Shown: positions 24,762 through 36,486 of the stretch, one piece after another
Layout of the letters: every line of letters begins with the position of its first letter
Numbering within the stretch: the stretch's first letter is position 1
NCBI RefSeq assembly: GCF_002902965.1
Contig: NZ_CP026107.1
Coordinates: 62,001-126,000 of the forward strand
Source of the DNA: Paraburkholderia hospita
GTDB lineage: Bacteria; Pseudomonadota; Gammaproteobacteria; Burkholderiales; Burkholderiaceae
DNA length: 64,000 bases
Reading direction: 5' to 3'
Position numbers and translations under genes: made by a program
The notes under the pieces: generated by a model
The model's input: only the letters and a program-made list of their open reading frames with translations
The model's database searches: none
What the model was told of the DNA's origin: nothing

Positions 24762-26318
24762 ATGTTCGAAAAAATTACGATCCGTGCCCGCCTTGCGCTG
24801 GCGATGAGTTTTCTCGGTGTTCTCCTGATCGCGGGGGGAGCGATGGGTATCGTCGGTGTGAATATGACAAACGGCGACCTCAAGAACCTGTATTCCGATC
24901 AACTTTCTTCATCCCGCAAGCTCAGTGAAGCGAGTGTCGCGCTGGCAAGATCGCGGCTTTGGCTGTTCCGCATCGCGCTCAATCCCGATGTCCCTGACGT
25001 AGAGAAGTTCGCGCAGAACGCGCGAGACCAGTTGGAGAACTCGCGCAAGGCGTGGGACGCCTATCGCAAGCTGCCTTTCGCCGACGACGCCGAAGCGAGC
25101 CAGGCTAACGAACTGAACGGCAAGCTTCAGAACCTCGTGACAAACGGCTACGAGCCGATCTTCCAGGCCATCGCGACGCGTGACGGCGCGAGCATCAAGA
25201 GCGCCGTGCAGAATTCGTCCTCGGCGCTCTATCAGGATGTGACGGGCGGCATCGACACGCTGCAGAAGAAGCAGGCTTCCGTCGCCGCCACGACCTACGA
25301 ACGGGCGCAAGCGCGCTTCGACTGGTTTGTGACGATTGCCGTCGCGGGCGTCGCCTTCGCGCTGATCGCCGCTGCGCTCGCATGGCGTTCGTTGCAACGC
25401 GCGATCGGCGGGCCGCTGCAGGAAGCGCTTGCTCACTTCAAGGCGATTGCAAGCGGCGACCTGACCGCGCGCGTCGAAGTCCGCTCCCATGACGAAATGG
25501 GCCAGTTGATGAGTGGCCTTCAGGCAATGCAGCGCAAGCTCGTTGAAATGATCGGCACGGTCAGGGAGGGCGCAAGCGCCATCGACACGGCCGCGCAGGA
25601 GATCGCGGCGGGCAACACGGATCTGTCGCAACGCACCGAGGAACAGGCCGCGTCGCTCGAAGAGACGGCTTCGAGCATGGAGCAGTTGACGGCCACCGTG
25701 CGGCAAAACGCCGACAACGCGAAGCGTGCCACGCAGCTCGCGGGCACGGCGTCCGACACGGCGCAGCGCGGCGGCGAAGTGGTCGGCCGCGTAGTCGAGA
25801 CGATGCAGGGGATTTCGTCCAGTTCGTCGCGCATGAACGAGATCATTGGCACGATCGAAAGCATCGCTTTCCAGACCAACATTCTCGCGCTCAATGCAGC
25901 CGTCGAAGCGGCGCGCGCAGGCGACCAGGGCCGCGGCTTCGCCGTCGTCGCGTCGGAGGTCCGCACGCTCGCGCAGCGGGTTGCGACGGCCGCCGGCGAG
26001 ATTCGCGGCTTGATCGGCGAAGCGACGTCGCGCGTCGATACAGGCGCGACGCTCGTGCGGGACGCGGGCGGCACGATCGACGCGATCATTCGCGACGTCG
26101 CGCGCGTCAACGACATCCTGCGGGAAATCTCGTCGGCGTCCGAGGAACAGAGCACGGGCATCGGCCAGGTCAACACCGCGGTCAATCAGATGGATCAGGT
26201 CACGCAGCAGAACGCGGCGCTTGTCGAACAGGCTTCGGCGGCTGCGCAATCGATGGCCCATCAGGCACGCGGACTCAGCGACGCCGTGTCGATCTTCAGG
26301 GTCGGTGCAACGGCCTAA
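24762..26318 (+). CDS. Methyl-accepting chemotaxis protein
   Basis: A 518-residue inner-membrane chemoreceptor of the Tar/Tsr class. TM1 is about residues 11-31, a four-helix-bundle ligand domain fills the periplasmic part (about 32-188), TM2 is about 189-210, then a HAMP domain (AIGGPLQEALAHFKAIASGDLTARVEV), methylation helices with QRTEEQAASLEETASSMEQL, and the signalling hairpin QTNILALNAAVEAARAGDQG followed by RGFAVVASEVRTLAQR. It ends without the NWETF-type pentapeptide, so it probably depends on other receptors for methylation. A sigma-28-type promoter lies upstream. The ligand cannot be told from sequence. Confidence 0.93.
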   Translation: MFEKITIRARLALAMSFLGVLLIAGGAMGIVGVNMTNGDLKNLYSDQLSSSRKLSEASVALARSRLWLFRIALNPDVPDVEKFAQNARDQLENSRKAWDAYRKLPFADDAEASQANELNGKLQNLVTNGYEPIFQAIATRDGASIKSAVQNSSSALYQDVTGGIDTLQKKQASVAATTYERAQARFDWFVTIAVAGVAFALIAAALAWRSLQRAIGGPLQEALAHFKAIASGDLTARVEVRSHDEMGQLMSGLQAMQRKLVEMIGTVREGASAIDTAAQEIAAGNTDLSQRTEEQAASLEETASSMEQLTATVRQNADNAKRATQLAGTASDTAQRGGEVVGRVVETMQGISSSSSRMNEIIGTIESIAFQTNILALNAAVEAARAGDQGRGFAVVASEVRTLAQRVATAAGEIRGLIGEATSRVDTGATLVRDAGGTIDAIIRDVARVNDILREISSASEEQSTGIGQVNTAVNQMDQVTQQNAALVEQASAAAQSMAHQARGLSDAVSIFRVGATA

Positions 26319-26332
26319 GTCTGATCTTCGGG

Positions 26333-26412
26333 CGGTGATGGACGCCGCCCACCCATCGCGTGACGGGACTTGCTCCCGTCAGTCATCTGGCCTCGGCGGG
26401 AATGCCGAGGCC
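26333..26412. terminator. Hairpin cluster downstream of the chemoreceptor gene
   Basis: GGGCGG/CCGCCC, GACGGG(acttgct)CCCGTC at about 26362-26380 and the perfect stem GGCCTCGGC (26389-26397)/GCCGAGGCC (26404-26412) with a 6-base loop follow the stop codon. The last stem is strong but has no T run, so Rho-independent termination is plausible, not proven. Confidence 0.45.
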
Positions 26413-26658
26413 TGTCTGCATCCGCTCGCAGCGTCGCCTTTTGTATCGCGACACGCGACATGTACCTCTTTCCCGCCACGAGAAGCATAGCTGGTATGCA
26501 CTGCCTGCAATGAGCAGGCACGACTGCAACCGCATAATCCCTGGACGCCAACTCGCGTGCCTCGCGTGATTCCAGCACGGAATCCAGCCGCGACGGCATC
26601 TCGACAAAGACCGACAGCGACAACAACGACAGGCCTCTGCCTGATGGAGATAAGCCAC

Positions 26659-27900
26659 ATGCAACCGTGGTACAGCACCATGGCGCCAGCCCAGCGCCGC
26701 ACCTTCTGGGCGTGTTTTCTCGGTTGGGTTCTCGATGCCATGGACGTGCAGTTCTTCGCGTTCGTGATCCCCACGTTGTTGACGGCCTGGGGCATGACGA
26801 AGGCGCAGGCGGGCGTGATCGGCACGTCGGCGCTGGTGTCGTCGGCGATCGGCGGCGTGATTGCGGGCGTGCTGGCCGACCGGATCGGTCGCGTCGCCGT
26901 GCTCAAGCTGGCAATCTTGTGGTTCTCCCTCTTCACGGGCCTGTCCGCGTTCACCAACAGCTTTCATGAACTGCTGATCACGCGCAGCCTGCAAGGGCTC
27001 GGCTTCGGCGGCGAATGGGCGGCGGGCGCGATCCTCATCGGCGAAGTCGTCGACAAGCGCATTCGCGGACGCGCGGTGGGCACGGTTCAAAGCGGCTGGC
27101 CCGTGGGCTATGCGCTTGCCGCGCTCGCGTACTGGAGCCTGTTCGGTCTGCTGCCCGAACATATGGCGTGGCGCGTGATGTTCCTGATCGGTCTGCTGCC
27201 GGGTCTGCTGGTGTTGTGGATGCGTCGTAACATCGACGAATCGGAAGCCTTCCAGGCTGCCGCGACCTTCCGCAAGAACAGCAATTCGTTCGGTACTTTC
27301 GCGCGCATCTTCGCGCCGAACGTGCTGTCGCGCACGTTGCTCGCTTCGCTGATGGCGGCGGGCGCGCTCGGCGGCAACTACACGATCCTCACGTGGCTCG
27401 TCACGTATCTCCGCGAGACGCAAAGCCTGACGGTCAATCTCACGACGCTCTATCTCGGCGTCAACATCTTCGGCTCGTTCTGCGGCTACATCGGCATGGC
27501 CTATCTGAGCGACGCGATCGGACGACGCTGGACCTTCGCGCTGTCCGCACTCGGCGCGGCGCTCACGGTGCTGGCCTACACGCGGCTGCAACTGCCCATG
27601 ACGACGCTGCTGATCCTCGGCTTCCCGCTGGGTCTGTTCCAGTCGGGCATCGTCTCAGGCATGGGCGCCTGTTTCACTGAACTCTTCCCCGCGGAGATCC
27701 GCGCGTCGGCGGGCGGGTTTTCGTACAACTTTGGGCGCGGCATCGGATCGCTCGTCCCGGCAGCCGTCGGCATCACGAGCGCCTCATTGGGCCTCGCCAA
27801 GTCGATCGGCATATGGGCTGCCCTGTCGTACGTGCTCGTTCTGATCGTCGCCGTGTTCCTTCCGGAAACCCGCAATATGGAGCTTGAATCTCATGTCTGA
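26659..27900 (+). CDS. MFS transporter (metabolite:proton symporter type)
   Basis: A 413-residue inner-membrane transporter with about 12 helices. WVLDAMDVQFFAFVIPTLL in TM1 and GVLADRIGRVAVL in the loop 2-3 signature fit the aromatic-acid/metabolite symporter branches of the major facilitator superfamily; LITRSLQGLGFGGEWAAGAILIGE is the TM4 signature. GGAG 9 bases before the ATG at 26659 supports this start; upstream in-frame codons lack a site. The stop overlaps the start of the ThDP enzyme gene, so they are one operon. It presumably imports the acid that the next two enzymes degrade. Confidence 0.85.
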   Translation: MQPWYSTMAPAQRRTFWACFLGWVLDAMDVQFFAFVIPTLLTAWGMTKAQAGVIGTSALVSSAIGGVIAGVLADRIGRVAVLKLAILWFSLFTGLSAFTNSFHELLITRSLQGLGFGGEWAAGAILIGEVVDKRIRGRAVGTVQSGWPVGYALAALAYWSLFGLLPEHMAWRVMFLIGLLPGLLVLWMRRNIDESEAFQAAATFRKNSNSFGTFARIFAPNVLSRTLLASLMAAGALGGNYTILTWLVTYLRETQSLTVNLTTLYLGVNIFGSFCGYIGMAYLSDAIGRRWTFALSALGAALTVLAYTRLQLPMTTLLILGFPLGLFQSGIVSGMGACFTELFPAEIRASAGGFSYNFGRGIGSLVPAAVGITSASLGLAKSIGIWAALSYVLVLIVAVFLPETRNMELESHV

Positions 27901-29557
27901 CCATGGACAGACGCGCAACGGCGGCCGCATTCTCGTCGACGCGCTCGCCAGCAATGGCGTCGATACCGTCTACTGCGTACCGGGCGAAAGCTATCTCGCC
28001 GTCCTCGACGCGCTGCACGACGCGCACGGCATTCGCACCATCACGACGCGTCACGAAGGCGCGGCGTCCAACATGGCCGACGCGTACGGCAAGCTGACGG
28101 GCCGCCCCGGCATCTGCTTCGTGACGCGCGGGCCGGGCGCGACGCATGCCGCTAACGGCGTGCACACTGCCAGCGAGGACTCGACGCCGATGATTCTTTT
28201 CATCGGCCAGGTCGAACAGAGTTTCATGGGTCGCGGCGCGTTTCAGGAAGTCGATTACCGCCAGATGTTCGGCGGCATCGCGAAGTGGGTGACGGAGATC
28301 GACAGCATCGAGCGCATTCCCGAAATCATGGCGAAGGCGTTCAGCATTGCGATGTCGGGCCGTCCGGGCCCCGTGGTGATCGCGCTGCCCGAGGACGTGC
28401 TGTTCGGCTCGGCAACCGTCGCGGATGCGCCCGTGGCGCGTGTCGTTCAGGCCGCGCCTTCCGTTGCTGCGCTTGGCGAATTGCGCGCGCTGCTGGAACG
28501 CGCGTCGCGTCCGCTCGTGATCGTCGGCGGCACCGGCTGGGATGCCGACGCGACGGCCGCATTCAGGCGCTTCATCGTCGCGAACCATCTGCCCGTCGCG
28601 GCATCGTTCCGCCGCCAGGACCTGTTCGACAACCGCGATCCGCATTACGTCGGCCAGTTGGGACTTGGCGTGTCGCCGAAGCTCGCGGAACGCGCGCGCG
28701 CTGCGGATCTGCTGATCGTCGTCGGCTCGCGGCTGGCGGAAACGACATCGTCGGGCTACACGGTGTTCGAAAGCCCGACGCCAAAGCAGACGATGATTCA
28801 CGTGCATCCCGATCCGCAGGAGCTTGGCCGCGTCTATCAGGCGCGTCTGCCTATCAACGCTGGTCTGCGCGAGTTCGCGCTGGCCCTCGACGGCATCGCG
28901 CCGGTCGCTTCGCAAGCCTGGCAACAGTGGACGACGGACGCGCGCGCCGACTACGTCGCCCATTCGACGCCGCCCGCGCCATCGGCGGAAATCGCGGGTG
29001 TGGATCTCGCGCAGGTCGTCGGTCACCTGAGCGAAGTGTTGCCCGACGACGCCGTCATCGCGAACGGTGCGGGTAACTATACGGTCTGGGTGCATCGCTA
29101 CTATCGCTACCGCCAGCCCGCTACGGAACTGGCGCCGACCAACGGCGCGATGGGCTATGGTTTCCCTGCTGCGATCGCTGCATCGCTGCGTGACCCGAAG
29201 CGTAGCGTCGTCTGCTTCGCGGGCGATGGCTGCTTCATGATGTATCCGCAGGAACTGGCGACGGCAGTGCAGTTCGGTGCGCCGCTCATTGTCATCGTCG
29301 TGAACAATGGGATGCTCGGCACGATCCGCATGCATCAGGAGCGCGAATATCCAGGCCGGGTTTCGGCAACATGGCTTGAGAATCCCGATTTCATCGCGTT
29401 CGCGAAGTCGTTCGGCGCTCACGCGGAACGCGTCGAACGCACTGAGGACTTCGCTGCCGCGTTCGAACGCGCGCAGAAGGCGGGCGTCGCGGCGCTGATC
29501 GAACTCGTCACCGATCCCCGGCAGATCACACCGACCAACCGCCTGAACGCAGCATGA
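27893..29557 (+). CDS. Thiamine-diphosphate-dependent enzyme (acetolactate synthase/decarboxylase family)
   Basis: A 554-residue ThDP enzyme. The N-terminal domain carries the catalytic Glu55 in TTRHEGAAS, and the C-terminal domain has the ThDP/Mg motif starting [19 protein letters not shown] and ending [19 protein letters not shown] resembles acetolactate synthase, but the gene is single and sits beside an aldehyde dehydrogenase, which favours a 2-oxo-acid decarboxylase giving an aldehyde (benzoylformate or guanidino-oxopentanoate decarboxylase are relatives). GGAG lies 10 bases before the ATG. It overlaps the MFS gene by 8 bases and the next gene follows within 8 bases. Confidence 0.83.
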   Translation: MSDHGQTRNGGRILVDALASNGVDTVYCVPGESYLAVLDALHDAHGIRTITTRHEGAASNMADAYGKLTGRPGICFVTRGPGATHAANGVHTASEDSTPMILFIGQVEQSFMGRGAFQEVDYRQMFGGIAKWVTEIDSIERIPEIMAKAFSIAMSGRPGPVVIALPEDVLFGSATVADAPVARVVQAAPSVAALGELRALLERASRPLVIVGGTGWDADATAAFRRFIVANHLPVAASFRRQDLFDNRDPHYVGQLGLGVSPKLAERARAADLLIVVGSRLAETTSSGYTVFESPTPKQTMIHVHPDPQELGRVYQARLPINAGLREFALALDGIAPVASQAWQQWTTDARADYVAHSTPPAPSAEIAGVDLAQVVGHLSEVLPDDAVIANGAGNYTVWVHRYYRYRQPATELAPTNGAMGYGFPAAIAASLRDPKRSVVCFAGDGCFMMYPQELATAVQFGAPLIVIVVNNGMLGTIRMHQEREYPGRVSATWLENPDFIAFAKSFGAHAERVERTEDFAAAFERAQKAGVAALIELVTDPRQITPTNRLNAA

Positions 29558-29565
29558 GGCCGACG

Positions 29566-31155
29566 ATGGAAATCCGTGGCGAATTGATCATCGGTCAGCA
29601 CGCATTCAAGGCGCGCGGCGGCGACGTGTACGCGATTGCGGCGGCCTCGGGCGAGCGCCTCAAGCCCGCGTTCGGCGCGGCGACTAGCGACGACGTCGAA
29701 CGCGCCTGTACGCTGGCCGAAGAGGCGTTCGATGCGTATCGGCAATTGCCCGACGAACAGCGCGCGCAGTTCCTCGATGCCATCGCGCAAGCGATCGTCG
29801 ATCTCGGCGCGGTGCTGACGGAGCGCGCCCATCTGGAAACGGGCTTGCCGCTGCCGCGTCTCGAAGGCGAGCGCATGCGGACCGTCGGTCAGCTGAAGCT
29901 GTTCGCGAGCCTCGTGCGGGACGGCCGCTGGCACGGCGCTGTGATCGATGCGGCGCAACCGGAGCGCACGCCGCAGCCGCGGCCCGATCTGCGTCTGCGG
30001 CGCATCGGGCTTGGCCCGGTGGCCGTGTTTGGCGCGAGCAACTTTCCGCTGGCATTCTCGGTTGCGGGCGGCGACACGGCTTCGGCGCTGGCTGCCGGTT
30101 GTCCCGTCGTCGTGAAGGCGCATCCGTCGCATCTGGGCACGTCGGAACTGGTCGCGCGCGCGATTGCAAAGGCCGCGCTCGACACGGGCATGCCCGAGGG
30201 CGTGTTCTCGATGGTGCTCGGCGACGGCATCGCGATCGGCGAAGCGCTGGTGCGTCATCCCGCGATCCAGGCTGTTGGCTTCACGGGCTCGCGGCAGGGC
30301 GGCCTCGCCTTGCAACGGATCGCGCAGAGCCGCCGCGAGCCGATTCCCGTCTACGCGGAAATGAGCAGCATCAATCCTGTCGTGCTTCTGCCCGCGGCGC
30401 TCGGAGCGCGCGGCGCTGCCATCGCACGCGATTTCGTCGACTCGCTGACGCTCGGCGCGGGACAGTTCTGCACGAATCCTGGTCTTGTTGTCGCGATCGA
30501 AGGCCCCGCGTTCGACGCGTTTTGCGCAGCGGCTGTCGAAGCGCTGATCGCGAAGCCGGCGACGACGATGCTGTCGCCGGGCATTCATGGTGCGTACTGT
30601 CGTGGCGTCGAGCGTCTGGCGACGCGCAGCGGCGTTGCAAAACTCGCGGCGGGCAAGCCGGCGAGCGGCGCTTACGAGGCCGTCGCTGCGTTGCTGCGCA
30701 CGGACGCAGAAAGCTTCCTCGCCGATGAATCGCTCGAAGACGAAGTGTTTGGTCCGAGTTCGCTCGTGATTGCGTGCCGCGACTTCGACGAGTTGCATCG
30801 TGTGCTGCGGCGCTTGTCCGGGCAATTGACAGCGACGGTGCAACTCGACGACGACGACCACGCGCTCGCGCGCAAGCTGCTGCCCACACTCGAACGCAAG
30901 GCCGGGCGCGTGCTGTTCAACGGCTTCCCGACAGGCGTCGAGGTCAGTTATGCGATGGTGCATGGCGGACCATTCCCGTCGACGTCGGACAGCCGTACGA
31001 CATCGGTTGGCGCATCGGCAATCGACCGGTTCCTGCGGCCCGTGTGCTATCAGGCCGTGCCGGATACGCTGTTGCCCGAAGCGCTGCAGGCGGACAATCC
31101 GCATGGGATCTGGAGGCTGGTGGACGGTCAACTGGTGCGCGACCAGGCTCAGTGA
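29566..31155 (+). CDS. Aldehyde dehydrogenase, alpha-ketoglutaric semialdehyde dehydrogenase type
   Basis: A 529-residue NADP-type aldehyde dehydrogenase. [28 protein letters not shown] is characteristic of the ketoglutarate-semialdehyde class, with the catalytic Glu in [10 protein letters not shown] and the catalytic Cys in [11 protein letters not shown]. The ATG at 29566 has GAGG 6 bases upstream; an ATG four codons earlier overlaps the previous stop (ATGA) but lacks a site. The gene closes the MFS-ThDP operon. Two routes fit: oxidation of the aldehyde released by the ThDP enzyme, or a ketoglutarate-semialdehyde step of sugar-acid catabolism. The first is favoured by gene order. Confidence 0.87.
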   Translation: MEIRGELIIGQHAFKARGGDVYAIAAASGERLKPAFGAATSDDVERACTLAEEAFDAYRQLPDEQRAQFLDAIAQAIVDLGAVLTERAHLETGLPLPRLEGERMRTVGQLKLFASLVRDGRWHGAVIDAAQPERTPQPRPDLRLRRIGLGPVAVFGASNFPLAFSVAGGDTASALAAGCPVVVKAHPSHLGTSELVARAIAKAALDTGMPEGVFSMVLGDGIAIGEALVRHPAIQAVGFTGSRQGGLALQRIAQSRREPIPVYAEMSSINPVVLLPAALGARGAAIARDFVDSLTLGAGQFCTNPGLVVAIEGPAFDAFCAAAVEALIAKPATTMLSPGIHGAYCRGVERLATRSGVAKLAAGKPASGAYEAVAALLRTDAESFLADESLEDEVFGPSSLVIACRDFDELHRVLRRLSGQLTATVQLDDDDHALARKLLPTLERKAGRVLFNGFPTGVEVSYAMVHGGPFPSTSDSRTTSVGASAIDRFLRPVCYQAVPDTLLPEALQADNPHGIWRLVDGQLVRDQAQ

Positions 31156-31166
31156 CGACGGGCAGG

Positions 31167-31189
31167 GCGCCGGCACGCGTTGCCGGCGC
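31167..31189. terminator. Perfect hairpin between convergent genes
   Basis: GCGCCGGCA (31167-31175) and TGCCGGCGC (31181-31189) form a 9-base stem with a 5-base loop, 12 bases after the aldehyde dehydrogenase stop and before the convergent LysR stop. It is well placed as a bidirectional terminator but lacks a T run. Confidence 0.5.
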
Positions 31190-31238
31190 AACGATGCACG
31201 ATCACGCTCGCCGGGCGGGCCAATCACGCGCAGCCGTT

Positions 31239-32180
31239 TTACGCATTGCTGGCCGGATGCAACGTCGTGTTCGGCCAGCTGCCGTCGGCGGAAAGATCGG
31301 CAGCGAGATCGCGGATCATCTGCGCGACATGCCAGACGCCCTCCGGCATCACGCGGTTCTGCGGCCAGGCAAGCGCGACTTCGCGCTGCACCTCAGGGTC
31401 CGTTAGCGGGAAGCACCGCACGCGTCCGGACGCCACCTCTTCGACCACGGCAGCCGCTGGCAACACAGTCGAACCGCACTGCTCGATCACGAGACGCTTG
31501 GTGATCGAGATGGAGCCATCGCATTCGAGCGCGATGTTGGGCGTGAACCCGTGTCGTGCCGCCAGCGATTCCACCAGTACGCGCAAGCCGTGATGCGTGC
31601 TAGGCAAGATTAGCGGCACGCCAGCGAGCCCGCTGACGGCAAAAGGACCGTCCGGCAGCGACGATGCGGCTGGTGTCACGAGGCACACCTGTTCCGACAG
31701 CAGCGTATCGAACTGGCTCGCGCCCGGATGCTCGGGCACGTACATGACGGCGAGATCGACATCGCCGTCGTTGAGCCAGCCGAGGATATGCGTCGCCAGT
31801 CCTTCGACGAAGCGAATCCGCGTGCCGGGATAGCGCGCTTTCAGCCGATGCCCGAGCCTGCCGAACATGATGCGAGCGATGGTGGGCTGTGCGGCGATGG
31901 AGAGTGTCGCGGGCCCGCGCTTGCCGCTGTCCTGCATCGCGATGCGCGCTTCGTCGAGCGTTTTCTCCATGGCGAGCGCATAGCCGAGCAACTGTTCGCC
32001 GTGTTCAGTCAGCCCCACGCCGCGGCCGCTGCGACGAAACAGGCGCACGCCGAGTTCGGCCTCGAGTATGCCGATGCGGCGGCTGACGGTCGACTGGTTG
32101 GCGCCGAGATCCATCGCGGTGCGCGAGATGCTGCCCGTTTTTGCGACGCGCGCGAACAGCTCGAGATCGTCTGAGTTCAT
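31239..32180 (-). CDS. LysR-family transcriptional regulator
   Basis: A 313-residue LysR regulator. The N-terminal helix-turn-helix reads DLELFARVAKTGSISRTAMDLGANQSTVSRRIGILEAELGVRLFRRSGRG (residues about 4-53), and the effector domain spans about 90-300 (LSIAAQPTIARIMFGRLG). It converges with the MFS-ThDP-aldehyde dehydrogenase operon and is the best candidate for its control, although LysR genes more often diverge from their targets. The ribosome-binding site is weak. Confidence 0.88.
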   Translation of the reverse strand: MNSDDLELFARVAKTGSISRTAMDLGANQSTVSRRIGILEAELGVRLFRRSGRGVGLTEHGEQLLGYALAMEKTLDEARIAMQDSGKRGPATLSIAAQPTIARIMFGRLGHRLKARYPGTRIRFVEGLATHILGWLNDGDVDLAVMYVPEHPGASQFDTLLSEQVCLVTPAASSLPDGPFAVSGLAGVPLILPSTHHGLRVLVESLAARHGFTPNIALECDGSISITKRLVIEQCGSTVLPAAAVVEEVASGRVRCFPLTDPEVQREVALAWPQNRVMPEGVWHVAQMIRDLAADLSADGSWPNTTLHPASNA

Positions 32181-32347
32181 GGCTTCGTGTGATGAGGGTC
32201 GACGGCAAACCGTTCGGCGGTGAACGGTTGAAAGGTGCGGCGCGCTTGATTGTAATCAGTCGCGGCGGCGCGCGGCCGTTATCCGTCACATCCGGTATCA
32301 ACAGGAACGAATCCATGCACCGCGTCGACGTGCAGGCGCGGAGGCGC

Positions 32348-32364
32348 GGCCGGATAAACCGGCC
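32348..32364. terminator. Hairpin at the end of the phnA-phnY-ald operon
   Basis: GGCCGG (32348-32353) and CCGGCC (32359-32364) with an ATAAA loop, extendable outwards with one mismatch, lie 23 bases beyond the ald stop codon on the minus strand. It is a compact GC stem without a T run. Confidence 0.4.
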
Positions 32365-32386
32365 ACGCGTCCTCTCTACACCATGC

Positions 32387-33505
32387 CTATTCAGCGGCGA
32401 TGACGCCTGCATCTTCGCAGACGTAGCCCAGTGCTTCAGCGACCTCAGGACAGGTCACCTTGCCGAACGCCACATTCAGGCCGCGCCGCAGATGCTCGTC
32501 GTCGGTGAGCGCCTTGCGCCACCCTTTGTCTGCGATCGACAGGACAAAGGGCAGTGTCGCGTTGTTCAGCGCATAAGTGGATGTGTGGGGCACGCCACCC
32601 GGCATGTTCGCGACGCAGTAGTGAACGACATCGTCGACCAGATACGTCGGCTCCGCATGCGTGGTCGGCTTCGCGGTTTCGCAGCAACCTCCCTGGTCGA
32701 TCGCGACGTCGACGATGACGGAGCCCGCGCGCATCTTCTCGACCATCTTGCGCGTGACGAGCTTGGGTGCAGCAGCGCCCGGCACGAGTACGCCGCCGAT
32801 CACGAGGTCGGCATCGAGCACGTGCTGCTCGATATTGTCCTGATTCGAATACACGGTGATCACTCGTGCGCCCAGCAGCCGGTCCATGCGCCGCAGCGCA
32901 TCGACGTTGCGGTCGATCACCACCACCTGTGCGCCCGTGCCGACGGCCATCTGCGCAGCATTGCTGCCGACCACACCCGCGCCGAGGATCACGATTTTCG
33001 CTGAGGGCACACCCGCCACGCCGCCAAGCAGGATGCCCCTGCCGCCGTGCGCGCGTTCCAGACAGAAAGCGCCCGCCTGGATCGACATGCGGCCCGCAAC
33101 TTCCGACATCGGCGCAAGCAGCGGCAATCCCCCGCCGCGCTGTGTCACGGTCTCGTAGGCGATACAGACCGCGTTGCTCTTCACGAGATCGGCGCATTGT
33201 TCCGGATCGGGCGCGAGGTGCAGATAAGTGAAGAGAATTTGCCCTTCACGCAGCATCGCGCGCTCTCGCGGTTGCGGCTCCTTGACCTTGACGATCATGT
33301 CGGCTGCCGAAAATATCGCCTTGGCATTCAGCGCCACTTGCGCGCCAGCCGTACGGTATGCGTCGTCGGACGCGCCGATACCCGCGCCCGCTCCCGTTTC
33401 GACGCTCACCGTGTGTCCGTGCGCGACGATCTCACGTACCGACGACGGCGTGAGACCGACGCGATACTCGTGATTCTTGATCTCCTTTGGAACGCCTATG
33501 TGCAT
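32387..33505 (-). CDS. ald: Alanine dehydrogenase
   Basis: A 372-residue NAD-dependent enzyme that interconverts L-alanine and pyruvate plus ammonium. The start MHIGVPKEIKNHEYRVGLTP carries the pyruvate-binding Arg, VKVKEPQ the catalytic Lys, YLHLAPD the catalytic His, and ILGAGVVGSNAAQMAVG the NAD site. DQGGCCETAKPTTHAEP and HYCVANMPGGVPHTST are diagnostic of Ald. GGAGG 6 bases upstream fixes the start. It lies 58 bases after phnY on the same strand, so it is probably part of the phosphonate operon, where it would recycle the alanine formed by PhnW back to pyruvate and release ammonium. Confidence 0.95.
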   Translation of the reverse strand: MHIGVPKEIKNHEYRVGLTPSSVREIVAHGHTVSVETGAGAGIGASDDAYRTAGAQVALNAKAIFSAADMIVKVKEPQPRERAMLREGQILFTYLHLAPDPEQCADLVKSNAVCIAYETVTQRGGGLPLLAPMSEVAGRMSIQAGAFCLERAHGGRGILLGGVAGVPSAKIVILGAGVVGSNAAQMAVGTGAQVVVIDRNVDALRRMDRLLGARVITVYSNQDNIEQHVLDADLVIGGVLVPGAAAPKLVTRKMVEKMRAGSVIVDVAIDQGGCCETAKPTTHAEPTYLVDDVVHYCVANMPGGVPHTSTYALNNATLPFVLSIADKGWRKALTDDEHLRRGLNVAFGKVTCPEVAEALGYVCEDAGVIAAE

Positions 33506-33563
33506 ATTTGCCTCCTATATGGAACTGCGTGCCAGCCATGCAGACGCGTCAATCCTCAGATGT

Positions 33564-35021
33564 TCACCACGGCAGCGAATAGGTTTTGGTATTGGTGAAG
33601 CTCTTCATCGCCTCCTGCACGCCTTCCTTATAGCCTAGGCCGGAATCCTTTACGCCGCCGAAGGGTGTGAGTTCGAGGCGGTAGCCGGGCACCTCGCGCA
33701 CGTTGACGCTGCCCACCTCGAGTTCCGAAATGAAACGTGTGATGTAGTCGAAGCGGTTCGTGCAGATCGACGAGGACAGTGCATAGTCCGTGCTGTTCGA
33801 CATGCGGATCGCTTCGTCGATGTTGCCAAAGCGCATGATCGGCGACACGGGGCCGAAGGTTTCGTGTTTGACGAGCGGCATATCCGGCGTCACGCGATCG
33901 ACCACAGTGGGCGCATAGAGCGCGCCGTCGCGCCGGTTGCCCGCCAGCAGGCGCGCGCCGCGTGCGAGTGCATCGTCGACCTGGCGCTCGCAGAAGCGCG
34001 CGGCGGCTTCGTCGATCACGGTGCCCATATCGACCGATGCGTCGGCGGGATTGCCGTATTTCCACGCACGCGTCTTGTCGACGACGAGGTCAGTGAAGCG
34101 ATCTGCAACGGCTTCATGAACCAGCATCCGCTTGATGGCGGTGCAGCGCTGCCCTGAGTTCTTGTAAGAGCCCGAAACGGCGAGCGTGCTGGCTTCGTCC
34201 AGATCGGCATCCTCCATCACGATGATGGGATCGTTGCCGCCCAGTTCGAGCACCGCCCGCCGATAACCCATGCGCGACGCGATCGACTTGCCGATCGACA
34301 CGCCACCCGTGAAGGTGATCAGATCGATTGCGGGATTCGTGATCAGTTCGTCCGCGATCACGGCCGGGTCGCCCGTCACTACCTGAAGCATCTGCACGGG
34401 CAGGCCCGCTTCGTAAAGGATGTCGGCCAGCAGGTAGCACGACAAAGGCACTTTCTCCGACGGCTTCACGACGATGCGATTGTTGGTCGCAATCGACGGC
34501 ACGATCTTGTGCGCGACCTGGTTCATCGGATGATTGAACGGCGTGATGGCCGAGATCACACCCAGCAGCGGATCGCGCTGCGTGTAGACACGCCGCTTCT
34601 TGCCGTGCGGCGTTAGATCGCACGAGAAGATCTGGCCGTCGTCCTTCATCACCTCGCCTGCGCCGAACACGAGCACGTCGGCGACACGTCCTGCTTCGTA
34701 CGTCGAATCCTTCATGCACAAACCGGCTTCTGCCGTGATGACGGCAGCAATCTCTTGCGTGCGCGCCCGTACCGCATCCGCCGCGCGCCGCAGGATCGCG
34801 GCACGCTCGTAACGCGTGAGCGTGGGGCGATAGGCGCGCGCGACGGCGAATGCGCGGCGCACGTCTTCCAGCGTCGCCTTCGGCACCGTGCCGACCAGTG
34901 CGCCGTCATACGGGCTGCGCACTTCGATGACTTCATCGCGCCAGATCTTCTCGCCATCGATCCGCAACGCTTCGTGCCGAATCTGCGCCTGTGCTTTCGT
35001 CGTGTCTGCAATAGCGTTCAT
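33564..35021 (-). CDS. phnY: Phosphonoacetaldehyde dehydrogenase
   Basis: A 485-residue aldehyde dehydrogenase placed between phnA and ald. LELGGNDP holds the general-base Glu and NSGQRCTAIKR the catalytic Cys; ITPFNHPMNQVAHK is the substrate-channel segment typical of PhnY, and the end GVQEAMKSFTNTKTYSLPW also fits. It oxidises phosphonoacetaldehyde, made by PhnW, to phosphonoacetate, the substrate of PhnA. It starts 13 bases after the phnA stop, which implies one transcript. The assignment rests on both motifs and context. Confidence 0.93.
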   Translation of the reverse strand: MNAIADTTKAQAQIRHEALRIDGEKIWRDEVIEVRSPYDGALVGTVPKATLEDVRRAFAVARAYRPTLTRYERAAILRRAADAVRARTQEIAAVITAEAGLCMKDSTYEAGRVADVLVFGAGEVMKDDGQIFSCDLTPHGKKRRVYTQRDPLLGVISAITPFNHPMNQVAHKIVPSIATNNRIVVKPSEKVPLSCYLLADILYEAGLPVQMLQVVTGDPAVIADELITNPAIDLITFTGGVSIGKSIASRMGYRRAVLELGGNDPIIVMEDADLDEASTLAVSGSYKNSGQRCTAIKRMLVHEAVADRFTDLVVDKTRAWKYGNPADASVDMGTVIDEAAARFCERQVDDALARGARLLAGNRRDGALYAPTVVDRVTPDMPLVKHETFGPVSPIMRFGNIDEAIRMSNSTDYALSSSICTNRFDYITRFISELEVGSVNVREVPGYRLELTPFGGVKDSGLGYKEGVQEAMKSFTNTKTYSLPW

Positions 35022-35034
35022 GAACGTGTCCTCG

Positions 35035-36468
<1,434 letters not shown>

Positions 36469-36486
36469 TCATCAAGGGGTCTGGAA

